64,000 nucleotides of DNA from Pseudomonas petrae. Lineage in GTDB: Bacteria > Pseudomonadota > Gammaproteobacteria > Pseudomonadales > Pseudomonadaceae. The translations under genes were made by a program, and so were the position numbers. Shown here one piece after another: positions 43,701 through 53,040 of this stretch (position 1 is its first letter; each line of letters begins with the position of its first letter). Below the pieces are notes generated by a model that saw nothing but the letters and a program-made list of their open reading frames with translations, was not told the origin of the DNA and ran no database searches. The DNA lies in assembly GCF_021728295.1 (NCBI RefSeq), contig NZ_JAKJXE010000015.1, positions 62,001 through 126,000 of the forward strand, in the 5' to 3' direction.

Positions 43701-44118
43701 TAAAGGCGTGATCCACGAAGACACCGAAGTGCTGGTGCCGTTTTTCGACGTCGATACCATGCACGTTGTCTGGCACGGGCACTACGTGAAGTACCTGGAA
43801 GTGGCGCGCTGCGCGCTGCTCGACAAACTCGGCCACAACTACACGCACATGCTTGAATCCGGTTACGCCTGGCCGGTGATCGACCTGCAACTGCGCTATG
43901 TGCGCGGCGCGGTATTCGGCCAGCGCATCAACGTGCGCGCCAGCCTCGTGGAGTGGGAGAACCGCTTGAAGATCGACTACCTGATCACCGACATCACGAC
44001 CGGCGAGCGCCTGACCCGCGCCAGCACTGTGCAAGTGGCCGTCGATGTGAACTCGCGCGAGATGCAACTGGCCAGCCCCAAGGTATTTGTTGAAGCGGTT
44101 GAGAGGGCTCTTTCATGA
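43693..44118 (+). CDS. APE cluster: 4HBT-type hot-dog thioesterase
   Basis: 141 residues with the acyl-CoA thioesterase pattern FFDVDTMHVVWHGHYVKYLE, where the Asp of DVDTMHVVWHGHY is the usual catalytic residue. It may release the finished acid from its ACP or edit mis-loaded carriers. It overlaps the ammonia-lyase gene by 8 bases and the LolA-like gene by 4. Confidence 0.85.
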   Translation: MRSKGVIHEDTEVLVPFFDVDTMHVVWHGHYVKYLEVARCALLDKLGHNYTHMLESGYAWPVIDLQLRYVRGAVFGQRINVRASLVEWENRLKIDYLITDITTGERLTRASTVQVAVDVNSREMQLASPKVFVEAVERALS

Positions 44119-44717
44119 ATCCTTTTAAGACCCTTGTTGCGCTGGCGCTGTTGGTGCTCACCCCGCTGGCACACGCCTTCGATCTGCAGCAACTGAGCGA
44201 TCAACTGGCCAAGCCCGGCGTCATCCATGGCGCCTTCGTGCAGGAAAAACAGCTGCGTTCCCTGCCTCAGCCGCTGACCAGCAAGGGCAATTTCGTGCTG
44301 GCGAAGGATTCAGGCCTGCTGTGGCTGCTCGATACGCCGCTCAAACAGGATTACCGCATCACTGCTGCCGGCATCGCCCGTCGCGACACCGATGGCGGCT
44401 GGCAGATGCTGCCCGGCAAAAGCGCAGGCGCCGAGCAGAACCGGCTGTTTCTCGCGGTTTTACAAGGCGACAGCAGCGGCCTGCAGCGTGATTTCGACGT
44501 GCAGTTGAGTGGCGACGCCCAAGCCTGGCAACTGACCTTGGTGCCGCGCTCGATGTTGCTGAAACAGGTGTTCAAGCAAATCAACATCAACGGCGCCGCA
44601 CTGGTGCAGCGCATCGAGCTGCTTGAAACCCAAGGCGACAGCACCCTGCTGAAGATGGTCGACAGCTCCAGCGCCCAGCCGCTGAGCGACTCGGAGCGCG
44701 CTGATTTTGCCGATTGA
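44115..44717 (+). CDS. APE cluster: LolA-like outer-membrane carrier protein
   Basis: 200 residues with a clear Sec signal peptide (MNPFKTLVALALLVLTPLAHA). A LolA-type periplasmic fold follows: GAFVQEKQLRSLPQPLTSKG and DSGLLWLLDTP. It should ferry the hydrophobic product or its carrier lipid across the periplasm. It pairs with the MMPL exporter encoded next, with an 11-base overlap. Confidence 0.87.
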   Translation: MNPFKTLVALALLVLTPLAHAFDLQQLSDQLAKPGVIHGAFVQEKQLRSLPQPLTSKGNFVLAKDSGLLWLLDTPLKQDYRITAAGIARRDTDGGWQMLPGKSAGAEQNRLFLAVLQGDSSGLQRDFDVQLSGDAQAWQLTLVPRSMLLKQVFKQININGAALVQRIELLETQGDSTLLKMVDSSSAQPLSDSERADFAD

Positions 44718-47022
44718 ACGCCTGCTGCCGCGCCTTTTCCTGATTGCCTTGCTGGCAGTGCTCGCACTCGCCGGATGGCAATGGCGTCATGGCGCGCCGC
44801 TGTCGGCCAACCTTATGGAACTGGTACCCGGCAGCACGCCGGACGCGCTGGAACTGCGCGCCGAACAGCGCATTCAGGAGCCGATGAACCGCGAGATGCT
44901 GGTACTGGTTGGTCACGCCGATGCCGAAAAGGCCGTCGAGTTGGCGCGACAACTGAGCGAGAAATGGCAAGCCAGCGGGCTCTTCGAAAAGGTCCAGTGG
45001 AACGTGCAGGCCGATCTTCCGGCCTTGCGTGAACAACTGCTGCGCGGTCGTCTGGCGATGCTGCCGCCCAAGGACCGCACCGAATTCATCGAGCACCCCG
45101 AAGCATTTATTCAGCAACGCGTGCAAAGCCTGTTCGATCCGTTTGGCGGTTTCAGTCTGGTGCCCAGCCAGGAAGATTGGCTCGGGCTGACGGGGCGCAT
45201 TCAGAACGGTCAGCCGATGCACGGTTCGGTGCAACTGGACATCGGCAGCGGCGCGCTGATCGCCAGGGCCGACGGCAAAAGCTGGGTCCTGCTGCGCGCC
45301 CGGACCCGCGCCGACGCGTTCGACATGCGCTTGCCGCTTCACGTCTCAGCGCTGCTGGACGAAGCGCGCCAACAGGCGAGCGCGAGCGACGCACAATTGC
45401 TGGCGGCCAGCGGACTCTTGTACGCCGCCCATGGCCAGCAACAGGCCACCCGAGAAATCACCTGGGTCGGCGGCGGCGCCACGCTAGGCATCCTGTTGTT
45501 GTTGCTGCTGGCGTTCAAACGCTGGCGCGTACTACTGGCGTTCATTCCGGTGATGGTGGGCATGCTGTTCGGCGCCACGGCCTGCGTCGCGCTGTTCGGC
45601 AAGATGCACGTCATGACGCTGGTGCTGGGGTCGAGCCTGATCGGCGTGGCGGTGGACTATCCGCTGCACTACCTCTCCAAAAGCTGGAGCCTGAAACCCT
45701 GGCGCAGCTGGCCGGCGTTGCGTCTGACGCTGTCGGGCCTGAGCCTGAGTCTGGCAACCAGTTGCATCGGCTATCTGGCCCTGGCCTGGACGCCTTTTCC
45801 GGCCCTGACGCAGATCGCCGTGTTCTCGGCGGCCGGTCTGGTCGGCGCTTATCTGACGGCGGTGTGCCTGCTGCCGGCGCTGCTCAACGGTGTCGAGTTG
45901 CGCCCTGCGCAATGGCCGCTGAAGATCGCCGAAGCCTTGATGAACGCACGCTCCCGACTGCTCACTCGCGTGGGCACGCCGGTGCTGCTGGGAATGTTGC
46001 TCATTTTTTGCGCAGCCGGCCTGCTGCAATTGACCACCAGGAACGACATCCGCCAATGGATCGCCGCGCCGCAAAGCCTGACCGACGAAGCGCGCTCCGT
46101 GGCGCGCATCACCGGTTATCAACCTACCAGCCAGTTCTTCCTCGTGCGCGGCGCCGATCAGCAGCAGCTATTGGAACGTCAGACCTCGCTGAGCCAGCGG
46201 CTCGATCAACTGGTCACCCAAGGCAAGCTGCAGGGGTATCTGTCACTCAACCAATTAGTGGCGACGCCTGCCGAACAACAGGCCACGCGCGCCGCCCTCG
46301 ACACGCTGCCCGCGCACTGGCAGCCGTTGCTCGCGTTGGGTGTGCCGCCGGAGGTACTCAATAACGAACTGGCAAACCTGCGTGCCCTTCCCGTTCAAAG
46401 TATCGACGCTGTGCTGGCCGGACCTTTGGGCGAACCCTGGCGCCTGCTGTGGCTGGGCAGCAACGCTGAAGGCGTGGCCGGAATCGTCAGCCTGCAAGGC
46501 CTGAACGATGCGGCGCTGCTGCGCGAGCAAGCGCAGGATCTTCCGGGGGTGCAGTTGGTGGATCGCCTGGGTGATCTGAACAAAGTATTCGCCGCCACTC
46601 AGATCAGCGCCGCCGAGCTGAAGCTGGCGTCGTGTGTGCTGATCGTTCTGCTGTTGATCCTGCCATTTGGTCTGCGCGGGGCGCTGCGGGTGATTGCCCT
46701 GCCGTTGCTCGCGGCCGTGTGCAGTCTGGCGAGCCTCGGCTGGTTGGGTCAGCCGCTGACGCTGTTCAGCCTGTTCGGTCTGTTGCTGGTGACGGCAATC
46801 AGCGTCGATTACGCGATCCTCATGCGCGAGCAGATTGGCGGCGCGGCCGTGAGCCTGCTGGGCACGCTGCTGGCGGCGGCAACCACGTGGCTGTCATTCG
46901 GTCTGCTGGCGATTTCCAGCACACCGGCGGTGAGCAATTTCGGCCTGTCGGTGAGCCTCGGCCTGGCGTTCAGCTTCATTCTGGCGCCCTGGGCTGGGCG
47001 TCAGCACGAGTCACGCTCGTGA
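44707..47022 (+). CDS. APE cluster: MMPL/RND-superfamily exporter
   Basis: 771 residues with the RND-half-transporter layout seen twice: a membrane helix, a periplasmic domain of about 200 residues, then five to six helices. The N-terminal bundle begins near ITWVGGGATLGILLLLLLAF, with the conserved GVAVDYPLHYLSKSW. The second bundle carries AISVDYAILMREQ. It is the candidate inner-membrane exporter for the aryl polyene. Translation starts at TTG 44707 with GGAG upstream, inside the LolA-like gene. The stop overlaps the next ATG by one base. Confidence 0.9.
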   Translation: MPIERLLPRLFLIALLAVLALAGWQWRHGAPLSANLMELVPGSTPDALELRAEQRIQEPMNREMLVLVGHADAEKAVELARQLSEKWQASGLFEKVQWNVQADLPALREQLLRGRLAMLPPKDRTEFIEHPEAFIQQRVQSLFDPFGGFSLVPSQEDWLGLTGRIQNGQPMHGSVQLDIGSGALIARADGKSWVLLRARTRADAFDMRLPLHVSALLDEARQQASASDAQLLAASGLLYAAHGQQQATREITWVGGGATLGILLLLLLAFKRWRVLLAFIPVMVGMLFGATACVALFGKMHVMTLVLGSSLIGVAVDYPLHYLSKSWSLKPWRSWPALRLTLSGLSLSLATSCIGYLALAWTPFPALTQIAVFSAAGLVGAYLTAVCLLPALLNGVELRPAQWPLKIAEALMNARSRLLTRVGTPVLLGMLLIFCAAGLLQLTTRNDIRQWIAAPQSLTDEARSVARITGYQPTSQFFLVRGADQQQLLERQTSLSQRLDQLVTQGKLQGYLSLNQLVATPAEQQATRAALDTLPAHWQPLLALGVPPEVLNNELANLRALPVQSIDAVLAGPLGEPWRLLWLGSNAEGVAGIVSLQGLNDAALLREQAQDLPGVQLVDRLGDLNKVFAATQISAAELKLASCVLIVLLLILPFGLRGALRVIALPLLAAVCSLASLGWLGQPLTLFSLFGLLLVTAISVDYAILMREQIGGAAVSLLGTLLAAATTWLSFGLLAISSTPAVSNFGLSVSLGLAFSFILAPWAGRQHESRS

Positions 47023-48194
47023 TGATCGTCGCGTTCTGGGCGATTATGCTCGCGCTGTTCGCACTGGCCAGCCGGCTCGGCGCTCGACTGAACCTGATCC
47101 CCATCGTCAGCCAGTTGCTGCTGGCGACGTTTGCCATCCCGTTGCTGATGCTGTTCCTCGTCGAGCCGCAGTGGCAGCTCACGGGCGCGCAACTGGTTGC
47201 GCCGGTCTGGCTGAAAACCCTGTACGGCGTGAGTTTCGCGGTCGTGCTCGGGCATGTCCTCAGCGATGTGATCGATGTGCGCCTGGACCCGCAGAGCCTG
47301 AAAGTCGCGCTGCCCAGCTTCTGCGTCCCGTTTCTCTGTGGCGTCGGCTGCGCCGTGTGGCTTTTGCCGGCGTCGAGCTGGCTGAGCACCCTGGCGCTGG
47401 GGTTGGTGTTCGCCATCACTGCCATTCCCGTGCTGTACCTCTATCTCAACCATATCGGCTACCCGCCGCACGCCACGCGACGTCTGGTGCAAACCGCGAT
47501 CCTCATTGATCTCGCCTGCTGGGGCCTGTTCGGGCTGGCCCAGGGCAGCCTGCACCTGACCAGTCTGGTTGTCCCGCTGCTGCTCGCCGGCGTGCCGCTG
47601 CTGTTACGGCTGCTGCGGGTTCGACAGCCACGGGTTTATGGCACCGTTTTCTTTGTGCTGCTGATGGTCGCCGAACACTATCGCCTCAACGCGCTCATCG
47701 TCGGCATCGGCTATCTGCTGTGCATGAACGCGCTCAAACAACCCTTCGCCCTGCCGCTGCGAGCCGCCTGCTTCAAGGCGCTGCAGCACTACGTGGCGAT
47801 CCCGCTGATCCTCACGTTCGGCATCGTCCAGATCAATATTCACAACGCCATCGGTGAACTGGGCGGATTGAATCTGCTTGCGCTGGTCGTGCTGCCAATC
47901 GCCAGCAAACTGCTGGGCAACTGGATCGGCGTGCGCTGGGCGGCGCCTTCGTTTGCCGGTGCCGTGCGCTGGAAAGAAGCCCTGCTGCTGAACATCCGTG
48001 GCCTCAGCGAAATCATCTTTCTCAACCTGCTGCTGCAACAGGGGCTGATCAACCCGTCGTTGTATTTCGCGCTGATGATCATGAGCCTAATCGCCACCTT
48101 GTTGCCTGCCCTCCTGGGCATGAATCGCCCTCTTGATTTGCAAGACGTCGACGTCGTCGAACACTCGAAAAGGAAACCTTGTGCCAATAGCTGA
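47022..48194 (+). CDS. APE cluster: cation/proton antiporter-like membrane protein
   Basis: 390 residues with about eleven hydrophobic helices and no signal peptide. Its C-terminal part (LLLNIRGLSEIIFLN) recalls the conserved 'RG' helix of Na+/H+ exchangers. Equivalent charged residues of the ion site are not obvious elsewhere. The start ATG at 47022 shares a base with the exporter's stop; a GTG three bases earlier is an alternative. Placed between the exporter and the flavin oxidoreductase, it may energise or balance export, but no function is established. Confidence 0.7.
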   Translation: MIVAFWAIMLALFALASRLGARLNLIPIVSQLLLATFAIPLLMLFLVEPQWQLTGAQLVAPVWLKTLYGVSFAVVLGHVLSDVIDVRLDPQSLKVALPSFCVPFLCGVGCAVWLLPASSWLSTLALGLVFAITAIPVLYLYLNHIGYPPHATRRLVQTAILIDLACWGLFGLAQGSLHLTSLVVPLLLAGVPLLLRLLRVRQPRVYGTVFFVLLMVAEHYRLNALIVGIGYLLCMNALKQPFALPLRAACFKALQHYVAIPLILTFGIVQINIHNAIGELGGLNLLALVVLPIASKLLGNWIGVRWAAPSFAGAVRWKEALLLNIRGLSEIIFLNLLLQQGLINPSLYFALMIMSLIATLLPALLGMNRPLDLQDVDVVEHSKRKPCANS

Positions 48195-49428
48195 AATGGA
48201 ATGTCGCCAGATCGTCGTGATCGGTGCCGGCCCAGCCGGAGCCATCGCCGCCGCGTTGCTCAAACGTCAGGGCCACGATGTGCTGATCATCGAGCGCCAG
48301 CAGTTCCCGCGCTTCTCCATCGGCGAGAGCCTGCTGTCCCATTGCCTGGATTTCGTCGAAGAAGCAGGGATGCTGGAAGCGGTCAACGCCGCCGGCTTCC
48401 AGATGAAAAACGGCGCGGCGTTCGCCTGCGGTGAGCAATACAGCGCGTTCGACTTCGGTGACACCTTCAGCAACGGCAAGCCCACAACCTTTCAGGTCCA
48501 GCGCGCTGACTTCGACAAACTGCTGGCCAATGAAGCCGAGCGCCAGGGCGTTGAAGTTCGTTACCGGGAAGCCATCACGGCCGCAGACTTCTCCGGCGAA
48601 CAGCCAATCCTCGACGTGCAGCGCGAAGACGGTACGGCCTTCCGCGTGCAAGCGAGGTTCGTGCTCGACGCCAGCGGATATGGCCGCGTACTGCCGCGCC
48701 TGCTGGACCTGGAAGCCCCCTCGAACTTTCCCCTGCGTCAGGCGGTGTTTACTCACGTCGAAGACCGCATCGACGACCAAGGCTTTGATCGCGAGAAGAT
48801 TCTGGTGACGGTTCACCCAACCCAAAAGGACGTGTGGTTCTGGTCGATCCCGTTCAGCAACGGCCGATGCTCGGTGGGCGTCGTGGCATCCGCCGAGCGT
48901 TTCGTGGGCAAGCCCGATGACCTCGACGCCTGTCTGCGCGCGTTTATCGACGAGACCCCGAGCCTGAACCGCGTGTTGCAAAACGCAGTTTGGGACACCC
49001 CGGCGCGCAGCATCGGTGGGTACTCGGCCAACGTCAAAACCCTGCACGGCAAAGGCTTTGCCCTGCTTGGCAACGCAGCGGAATTTCTCGACCCCGTGTT
49101 TTCGTCTGGCGTGACCATCGCCATGCGCTCGGCGAGCATGGCCGCCGGGGTGCTGCATCGTCAGCTGCAAGGCGAGAGCGTTGACTGGGAAAGCGAGTTC
49201 GCCGCGCCGCTGAAACGCGGCGTCGACACTTTCCGCGCCTACGTCGAAGGCTGGTACGAAGGCAGTTTTCAGGACGTGATTTTCTATCCGGGCAGCAGCC
49301 CCGACATACGCCGCATGATCAGCTCGATCCTGGCCGGGTACGCGTGGGATGAGCGCAACCCGTTCGTCGCCGAGCCCAAGCGTCGCCTGCGCATGCTTGC
49401 CGAAATCTGCGCGAGCCCACGCCCATGA
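48181..49428 (+). CDS. APE cluster: FAD-dependent oxidoreductase of the tryptophan halogenase-like family
   Basis: 415 residues from a GTG at 48181 with AAGGAA upstream; an ATG 15 bases later is an alternative. It has the N-terminal VVIGAGPAGAIAAALL FAD fold, PRFSIGESLL and GFALLGNAAEFLDPVFSSG. The halogenase-specific WxWxIP appears only as WFWSIPF, and I do not see a catalytic Lys equivalent, so it may be a dehydrogenase or hydroxylase rather than a halogenase. It could oxidise or modify the aryl ring or polyene. It overlaps the antiporter-like gene by 14 bases. Confidence 0.82.
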   Translation: MPIAEMECRQIVVIGAGPAGAIAAALLKRQGHDVLIIERQQFPRFSIGESLLSHCLDFVEEAGMLEAVNAAGFQMKNGAAFACGEQYSAFDFGDTFSNGKPTTFQVQRADFDKLLANEAERQGVEVRYREAITAADFSGEQPILDVQREDGTAFRVQARFVLDASGYGRVLPRLLDLEAPSNFPLRQAVFTHVEDRIDDQGFDREKILVTVHPTQKDVWFWSIPFSNGRCSVGVVASAERFVGKPDDLDACLRAFIDETPSLNRVLQNAVWDTPARSIGGYSANVKTLHGKGFALLGNAAEFLDPVFSSGVTIAMRSASMAAGVLHRQLQGESVDWESEFAAPLKRGVDTFRAYVEGWYEGSFQDVIFYPGSSPDIRRMISSILAGYAWDERNPFVAEPKRRLRMLAEICASPRP

Positions 49429-50171
49429 GTGGCCAGTATTTCAGCGACAGCTACGTCGAAGAGACGCGCCTGGGCTTTCTGTTTCTGCGCAGTCATACGT
49501 GGCAGCACCACGTTTTACGCGTGGCCATCGACGACCTGCGCAGCCTGTTCAGCGAAGCGCCGCCAGAGAACCCTGTGGTGCTGGACGCAGGTTGCGGGCA
49601 GGGCAAGTCGTTTCAATACCTGCACAGCGCTTTCAGCCCGGCGAAGATTTTCGGCATCGACGCCGACCCCCTCAGCCTGCAACTCAGCGCTGAAGAAGCT
49701 CGGCGTCGCGGCTTGAACGTCGAGCTGATCGGCAGCGATTGCGCGGCCTTGCAACTGGCAGACGCGAGCGTCGACATGGTCTTCTGCCACCAGACGTTCC
49801 ATCATCTGGTCGAGCAGGAAAAGTCCCTCGCCGAGTTCTATCGCGTGCTCAAGCCGGGCGGTTATCTGTTGTTTGCCGAGTCCACCGAGGCCTACATCGA
49901 CACGTGGGTGATTCGCTGGTTCTTCCGCCATCCGATGCATGTCCAGAAAAGTGCCGCGCAATACCTGGACATGCTGGGCAATGAAGGTTTTCATTTCACT
50001 GCGCACAACGTTTCGTATCCCTATCTCTGGTGGAGCCGGGCCAGGGATTTCGGTCTGCTGGAACGTCTGAAACTGGTCAAACCCAAGCCCTTTGGTAAAC
50101 GTGAAGAGACGCTGATCAATGTCGTCGCACGCAAACCTCTCTCGGCACCCATAGAAGGTAAAGCCTCATGA
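49425..50171 (+). CDS. APE cluster: class I SAM-dependent methyltransferase
   Basis: 248 residues with motif I VVLDAGCGQGKSF, an acidic residue for the ribose (GIDADP) and GSDCAALQLADASVDMV, then a typical FYRVLKPGGYLLF post-motif. It probably methylates the aryl head group (O- or C-methylation). A 4-base overlap joins it to both neighbouring genes. Confidence 0.88.
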   Translation: MSGQYFSDSYVEETRLGFLFLRSHTWQHHVLRVAIDDLRSLFSEAPPENPVVLDAGCGQGKSFQYLHSAFSPAKIFGIDADPLSLQLSAEEARRRGLNVELIGSDCAALQLADASVDMVFCHQTFHHLVEQEKSLAEFYRVLKPGGYLLFAESTEAYIDTWVIRWFFRHPMHVQKSAAQYLDMLGNEGFHFTAHNVSYPYLWWSRARDFGLLERLKLVKPKPFGKREETLINVVARKPLSAPIEGKAS

Positions 50172-50656
50172 TTCGCGCCTTTCTGCTGGTCTGCGTTCTG
50201 TTGGTGAGTGGCTGCGCCAGCCATGCGCCGCTGCCTGCTCAAACGCCCCACATCAAATTCCCGGTGCAGCTGCACGTGCAGCGCGAACAGGCCGGTCAGC
50301 GCCAGGACTGGCTGATGGTGATCCAGAAGGAACGCCACGGCCTGCGCTTCTCGCTGATGGACCCTCTCGGTATTCCCGTTGCGCGCCAGCAGCTTCTCGA
50401 AGAACGCTGGAAGGCCGACGGTCTGCTGCCGCCCAACCACGAGGCGCGCGAGCTGTTCGCTGCCGTGCTGTTTGCCCTGACGTCCCTGAAAGAAGTGCGC
50501 TTTGACTACCCCGGCGTCCAGCTGCGTCCGTATGGGCGCAGTCTGGATGATCGCTGGTTCGTCGATTACGCCTCCGAGGGCTTCTTCAAGATCAGCATGG
50601 AAAGCGGCGAACTGAAATACGTCGTCAGCCCGCTCGAAGGCAAGGCGAGTCAATGA
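50168..50656 (+). CDS. APE cluster: DUF3261 outer-membrane lipoprotein
   Basis: 162 residues with a lipoprotein signal (AFLLVCVLLVSGC, lipobox LVSGC, Cys ~17) and then a beta-rich mature part ending in FKISMESGELKYVVSP. DUF3261 lipoproteins accompany APE clusters and resemble LolB in size and placement. With the LolA-like carrier it may insert the pigment in the outer membrane. Confidence 0.85.
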   Translation: MIRAFLLVCVLLVSGCASHAPLPAQTPHIKFPVQLHVQREQAGQRQDWLMVIQKERHGLRFSLMDPLGIPVARQQLLEERWKADGLLPPNHEARELFAAVLFALTSLKEVRFDYPGVQLRPYGRSLDDRWFVDYASEGFFKISMESGELKYVVSPLEGKASQ

Positions 50657-51849
50657 CGGCGTACCTCAATGCCCTGGGGCTGATCTGCGCACTGGGCGAT
50701 GACCGCCAGAGCGTGGCCCGGACGCTGTTCGCCGGGGACACCTCCTGCATGCGCACGGAAAGCGGCTGGATACCCGAGCGCTCGCTGCCCGTGGCCGGCG
50801 TGAAAAGCCCGCTGCCCACCCTCCCGGACGAGCTTGGCCAACAAAGCAGCCGCAACAACCAGCTGTTGCTTGCCGCCGCCCTGCAGATCGAACCTGACAT
50901 TCAGCAGGCGATCGCGCGTTATGGTCGCGGCCGCATCGGCGTGATTCTGGGCACCAGCACCTCGGGGATCGACGAAGCGAGCCGCGGGATCGCCAGCTAT
51001 CTGGCCGATCAGACCTTCCCGGAAAGCTACGACTACCGCCAACAGGAGCTCAGCGCTCCGGCCAATTTTCTCGCGTCCTGGCTGGACCTCAGCGGCCCGG
51101 CCTACGTGATTTCCACCGCCTGCACCTCCAGCGCACGCGCCCTGCTCAGTGCGCGCCGACTGCTGGACATGAACCTGTGCGACGCGGTGTTGTGCGGCGG
51201 CGTCGACAGCCTGTGCAAGCTGACCGTCAACGGTTTCTCGTCCCTCGAAGCGGTGTCGAACGAGCGCTGCAACCCGTTCTCGCGCAATCGCAACGGCATC
51301 AATATCGGCGAAGCGGCCGTGCTGTTTCTGATGACGCGTGAACCCGCAGACCACCACCGCATCGCCTTGCTGGGCGCCGGGGCCAGTTCGGACGCCCACC
51401 ACATTTCCGCCCCCGAACCGAGTGGCCGCGGCGCTCGGCAAGCGATGCAGAAGGCGCTGGACAGCGCAGACCTGACCGCCGGCGATATCAGCTACCTGAA
51501 CCTGCACGGCACCGCGACCCAGCACAACGACGCGATGGAAAGTCTGGCGGTCAACGCCGTATTCCCCGATGGCGTAGCGTGCTCGTCGACCAAGCCCATG
51601 AGCGGCCACACGCTTGGCGCCGCCGGGGCACTGGAAGCCGCGTTCTGCTGGTTGGCCCTCGCCCCCGAAAATGCCGAGGGGCAGCTGCCGCCTCATGTGT
51701 GGGATGGCGAGGCCGATACAAGCCTGCCCGCGCTGAACTGGGTCAAGCCAAACGAAGCCCTGCTGCTTGGTTCACCACGCCGGATGATGAGCAATTCCTT
51801 TGCCTTCGGTGGCAACAACGTCAGCCTGATCATTGGGGAGCACGCATGA
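50653..51849 (+). CDS. APE cluster: beta-ketoacyl-ACP synthase (first complete copy)
   Basis: 398 residues with the full catalytic triad: Cys157 (STACTSSA), His285 (LHGTATQHND) and His319 (MSGHTLGAAGALEA). This suits a condensing enzyme of the type II polyene synthase. It differs from the second ketosynthase at the end of the cluster. It overlaps genes on both sides by 4 bases. Confidence 0.92.
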   Translation: MTAYLNALGLICALGDDRQSVARTLFAGDTSCMRTESGWIPERSLPVAGVKSPLPTLPDELGQQSSRNNQLLLAAALQIEPDIQQAIARYGRGRIGVILGTSTSGIDEASRGIASYLADQTFPESYDYRQQELSAPANFLASWLDLSGPAYVISTACTSSARALLSARRLLDMNLCDAVLCGGVDSLCKLTVNGFSSLEAVSNERCNPFSRNRNGINIGEAAVLFLMTREPADHHRIALLGAGASSDAHHISAPEPSGRGARQAMQKALDSADLTAGDISYLNLHGTATQHNDAMESLAVNAVFPDGVACSSTKPMSGHTLGAAGALEAAFCWLALAPENAEGQLPPHVWDGEADTSLPALNWVKPNEALLLGSPRRMMSNSFAFGGNNVSLIIGEHA

Positions 51850-52319
51850 CCGCTGCACCTTCATGCCCATGGCCGCCGGCTGATTTACTGCCCCACGCCG
51901 GCGACATGGTGCTCATCGACGAAGTGCTGTCGTTTGACGAGGAGCAGATTCACACCCGCTTAACGGTTCGCGCCGGCGGGTTGTTCAATCGCCCCGACGG
52001 CAGCATGCCGGCCTGGGTCGGCATCGAGCTGATGGCGCAAAGCGTCGCGGCGTTTGCCGGCTGTAAGGCACGCGTAAAGGGTGACCCGGTCGAACTGGGG
52101 TTTCTGCTGGGCACGCGCAAATTCGAATGCAACGTCGAGCACTTCCCGGTCGGCAGCGAGCTGATTATTCATGCGCGGCGGTCGTTGCAGGATGACAGCG
52201 GCATGGGCGTGTTCGAGTGTTCTATGAGCGGTGCCGGCATTCAGGTCAGCGCCCGACTCAACGTTTATTGCCCGCCACAATCGGCGAGCTATCTGGCCGA
52301 AGGAGCCGTAAATGACTGA
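51846..52319 (+). CDS. APE cluster: hot-dog 3-hydroxyacyl-ACP dehydratase
   Basis: 157 residues starting LLPHAGDMVLIDEVLSFDEE, the FabA/FabZ-like dehydratase N-terminus with the catalytic-His position (PHAGDM). It has AWVGIELMAQSVAAFAG for the central helix. It is a stand-alone dehydratase beside the one fused to the AMP-ligase. It probably forms the trans double bonds of the polyene. It starts at the overlapping ATG 51846. Confidence 0.88.
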   Translation: MTAAPSCPWPPADLLPHAGDMVLIDEVLSFDEEQIHTRLTVRAGGLFNRPDGSMPAWVGIELMAQSVAAFAGCKARVKGDPVELGFLLGTRKFECNVEHFPVGSELIIHARRSLQDDSGMGVFECSMSGAGIQVSARLNVYCPPQSASYLAEGAVND

Positions 52320-53040
52320 CTCAATTCTGGTCACAGGCTCAAGCCGCGGTATCGGTCGCGCCATCGCGCTGCGACTGGCCCAGGCCGGCTACGACATTGT
52401 CCTGCACTGCCGCAGTGGCCGCGCCGAGGCCGATGCTGTGCAGCGTGAAGTCGAGGCACTGGGGCGTCAGGCCCGCGTTCTGCAATTCGACGTCGCCGAC
52501 CGTGCTGCGTGCAAAGCCATCCTCGAAGCCGATGTCGAAAGCCACGGCGCCTATTACGGCGTGGTCTGCAACGCCGGTCTGACCCGTGACGGCGCGTTTC
52601 CGGCGCTGACCGATGACGACTGGGACATGGTCATCCGCACCAATCTCGACGGCTTCTACAACGTCCTGCACCCGGTGATGATGCCGATGATCCGTCGCCG
52701 CGCCGCCGGGCGCATTGTCTGCATCACATCCGTGTCCGGGCTGATCGGCAATCGCGGCCAGGTCAATTACAGCGCATCGAAGGCGGGCGTGATCGGCGCG
52801 GCCAAGGCGCTGGCGATCGAGCTGGGCAAACGCAAGATCACCGTCAACTGCGTCGCGCCCGGGCTGATCGACACGGCCATGCTCGACGAAAACGTGCCGG
52901 TCGATGAGTTGATGAAAATGATTCCCGCGCAACGCATGGGCACACCGGAAGAAGTCGCTGGCGCCGTGAATTTCCTGATGTCGGCAGAAGCTTCCTACAT
53001 CACCCGCCAAGTGCTGGCCGTCAATGGAGGCCTGTGCTGA
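52312..53040 (+). CDS. APE cluster: 3-ketoacyl-ACP reductase (FabG-like SDR)
   Basis: 242 residues of the short-chain dehydrogenase fold: NADPH motif TGSSRGIGRAIA, NAG (VVCNAGLTRDG), Ser in ITSVSG, and Tyr153-x3-Lys157 (NYSASKAGV). It reduces the ketoacyl-ACP at each extension cycle. It overlaps the dehydratase gene by 8 bases and the final ketosynthase by one base. Confidence 0.94.
   Translation: MTDSILVTGSSRGIGRAIALRLAQAGYDIVLHCRSGRAEADAVQREVEALGRQARVLQFDVADRAACKAILEADVESHGAYYGVVCNAGLTRDGAFPALTDDDWDMVIRTNLDGFYNVLHPVMMPMIRRRAAGRIVCITSVSGLIGNRGQVNYSASKAGVIGAAKALAIELGKRKITVNCVAPGLIDTAMLDENVPVDELMKMIPAQRMGTPEEVAGAVNFLMSAEASYITRQVLAVNGGLC

Noticed and set aside
42129..43760. 543-codon frame antisense to the ammonia-lyase
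   Set aside because: The ammonia-lyase frame has all family motifs and overlapping coupled neighbours; the antisense frame is compositionally biased.
46632..47021. Upstream extension of the antiporter-like reading frame
   Set aside because: It lies inside the exporter gene in another frame and has a basic, non-membrane composition; translation should start at 47022 or the GTG just before.
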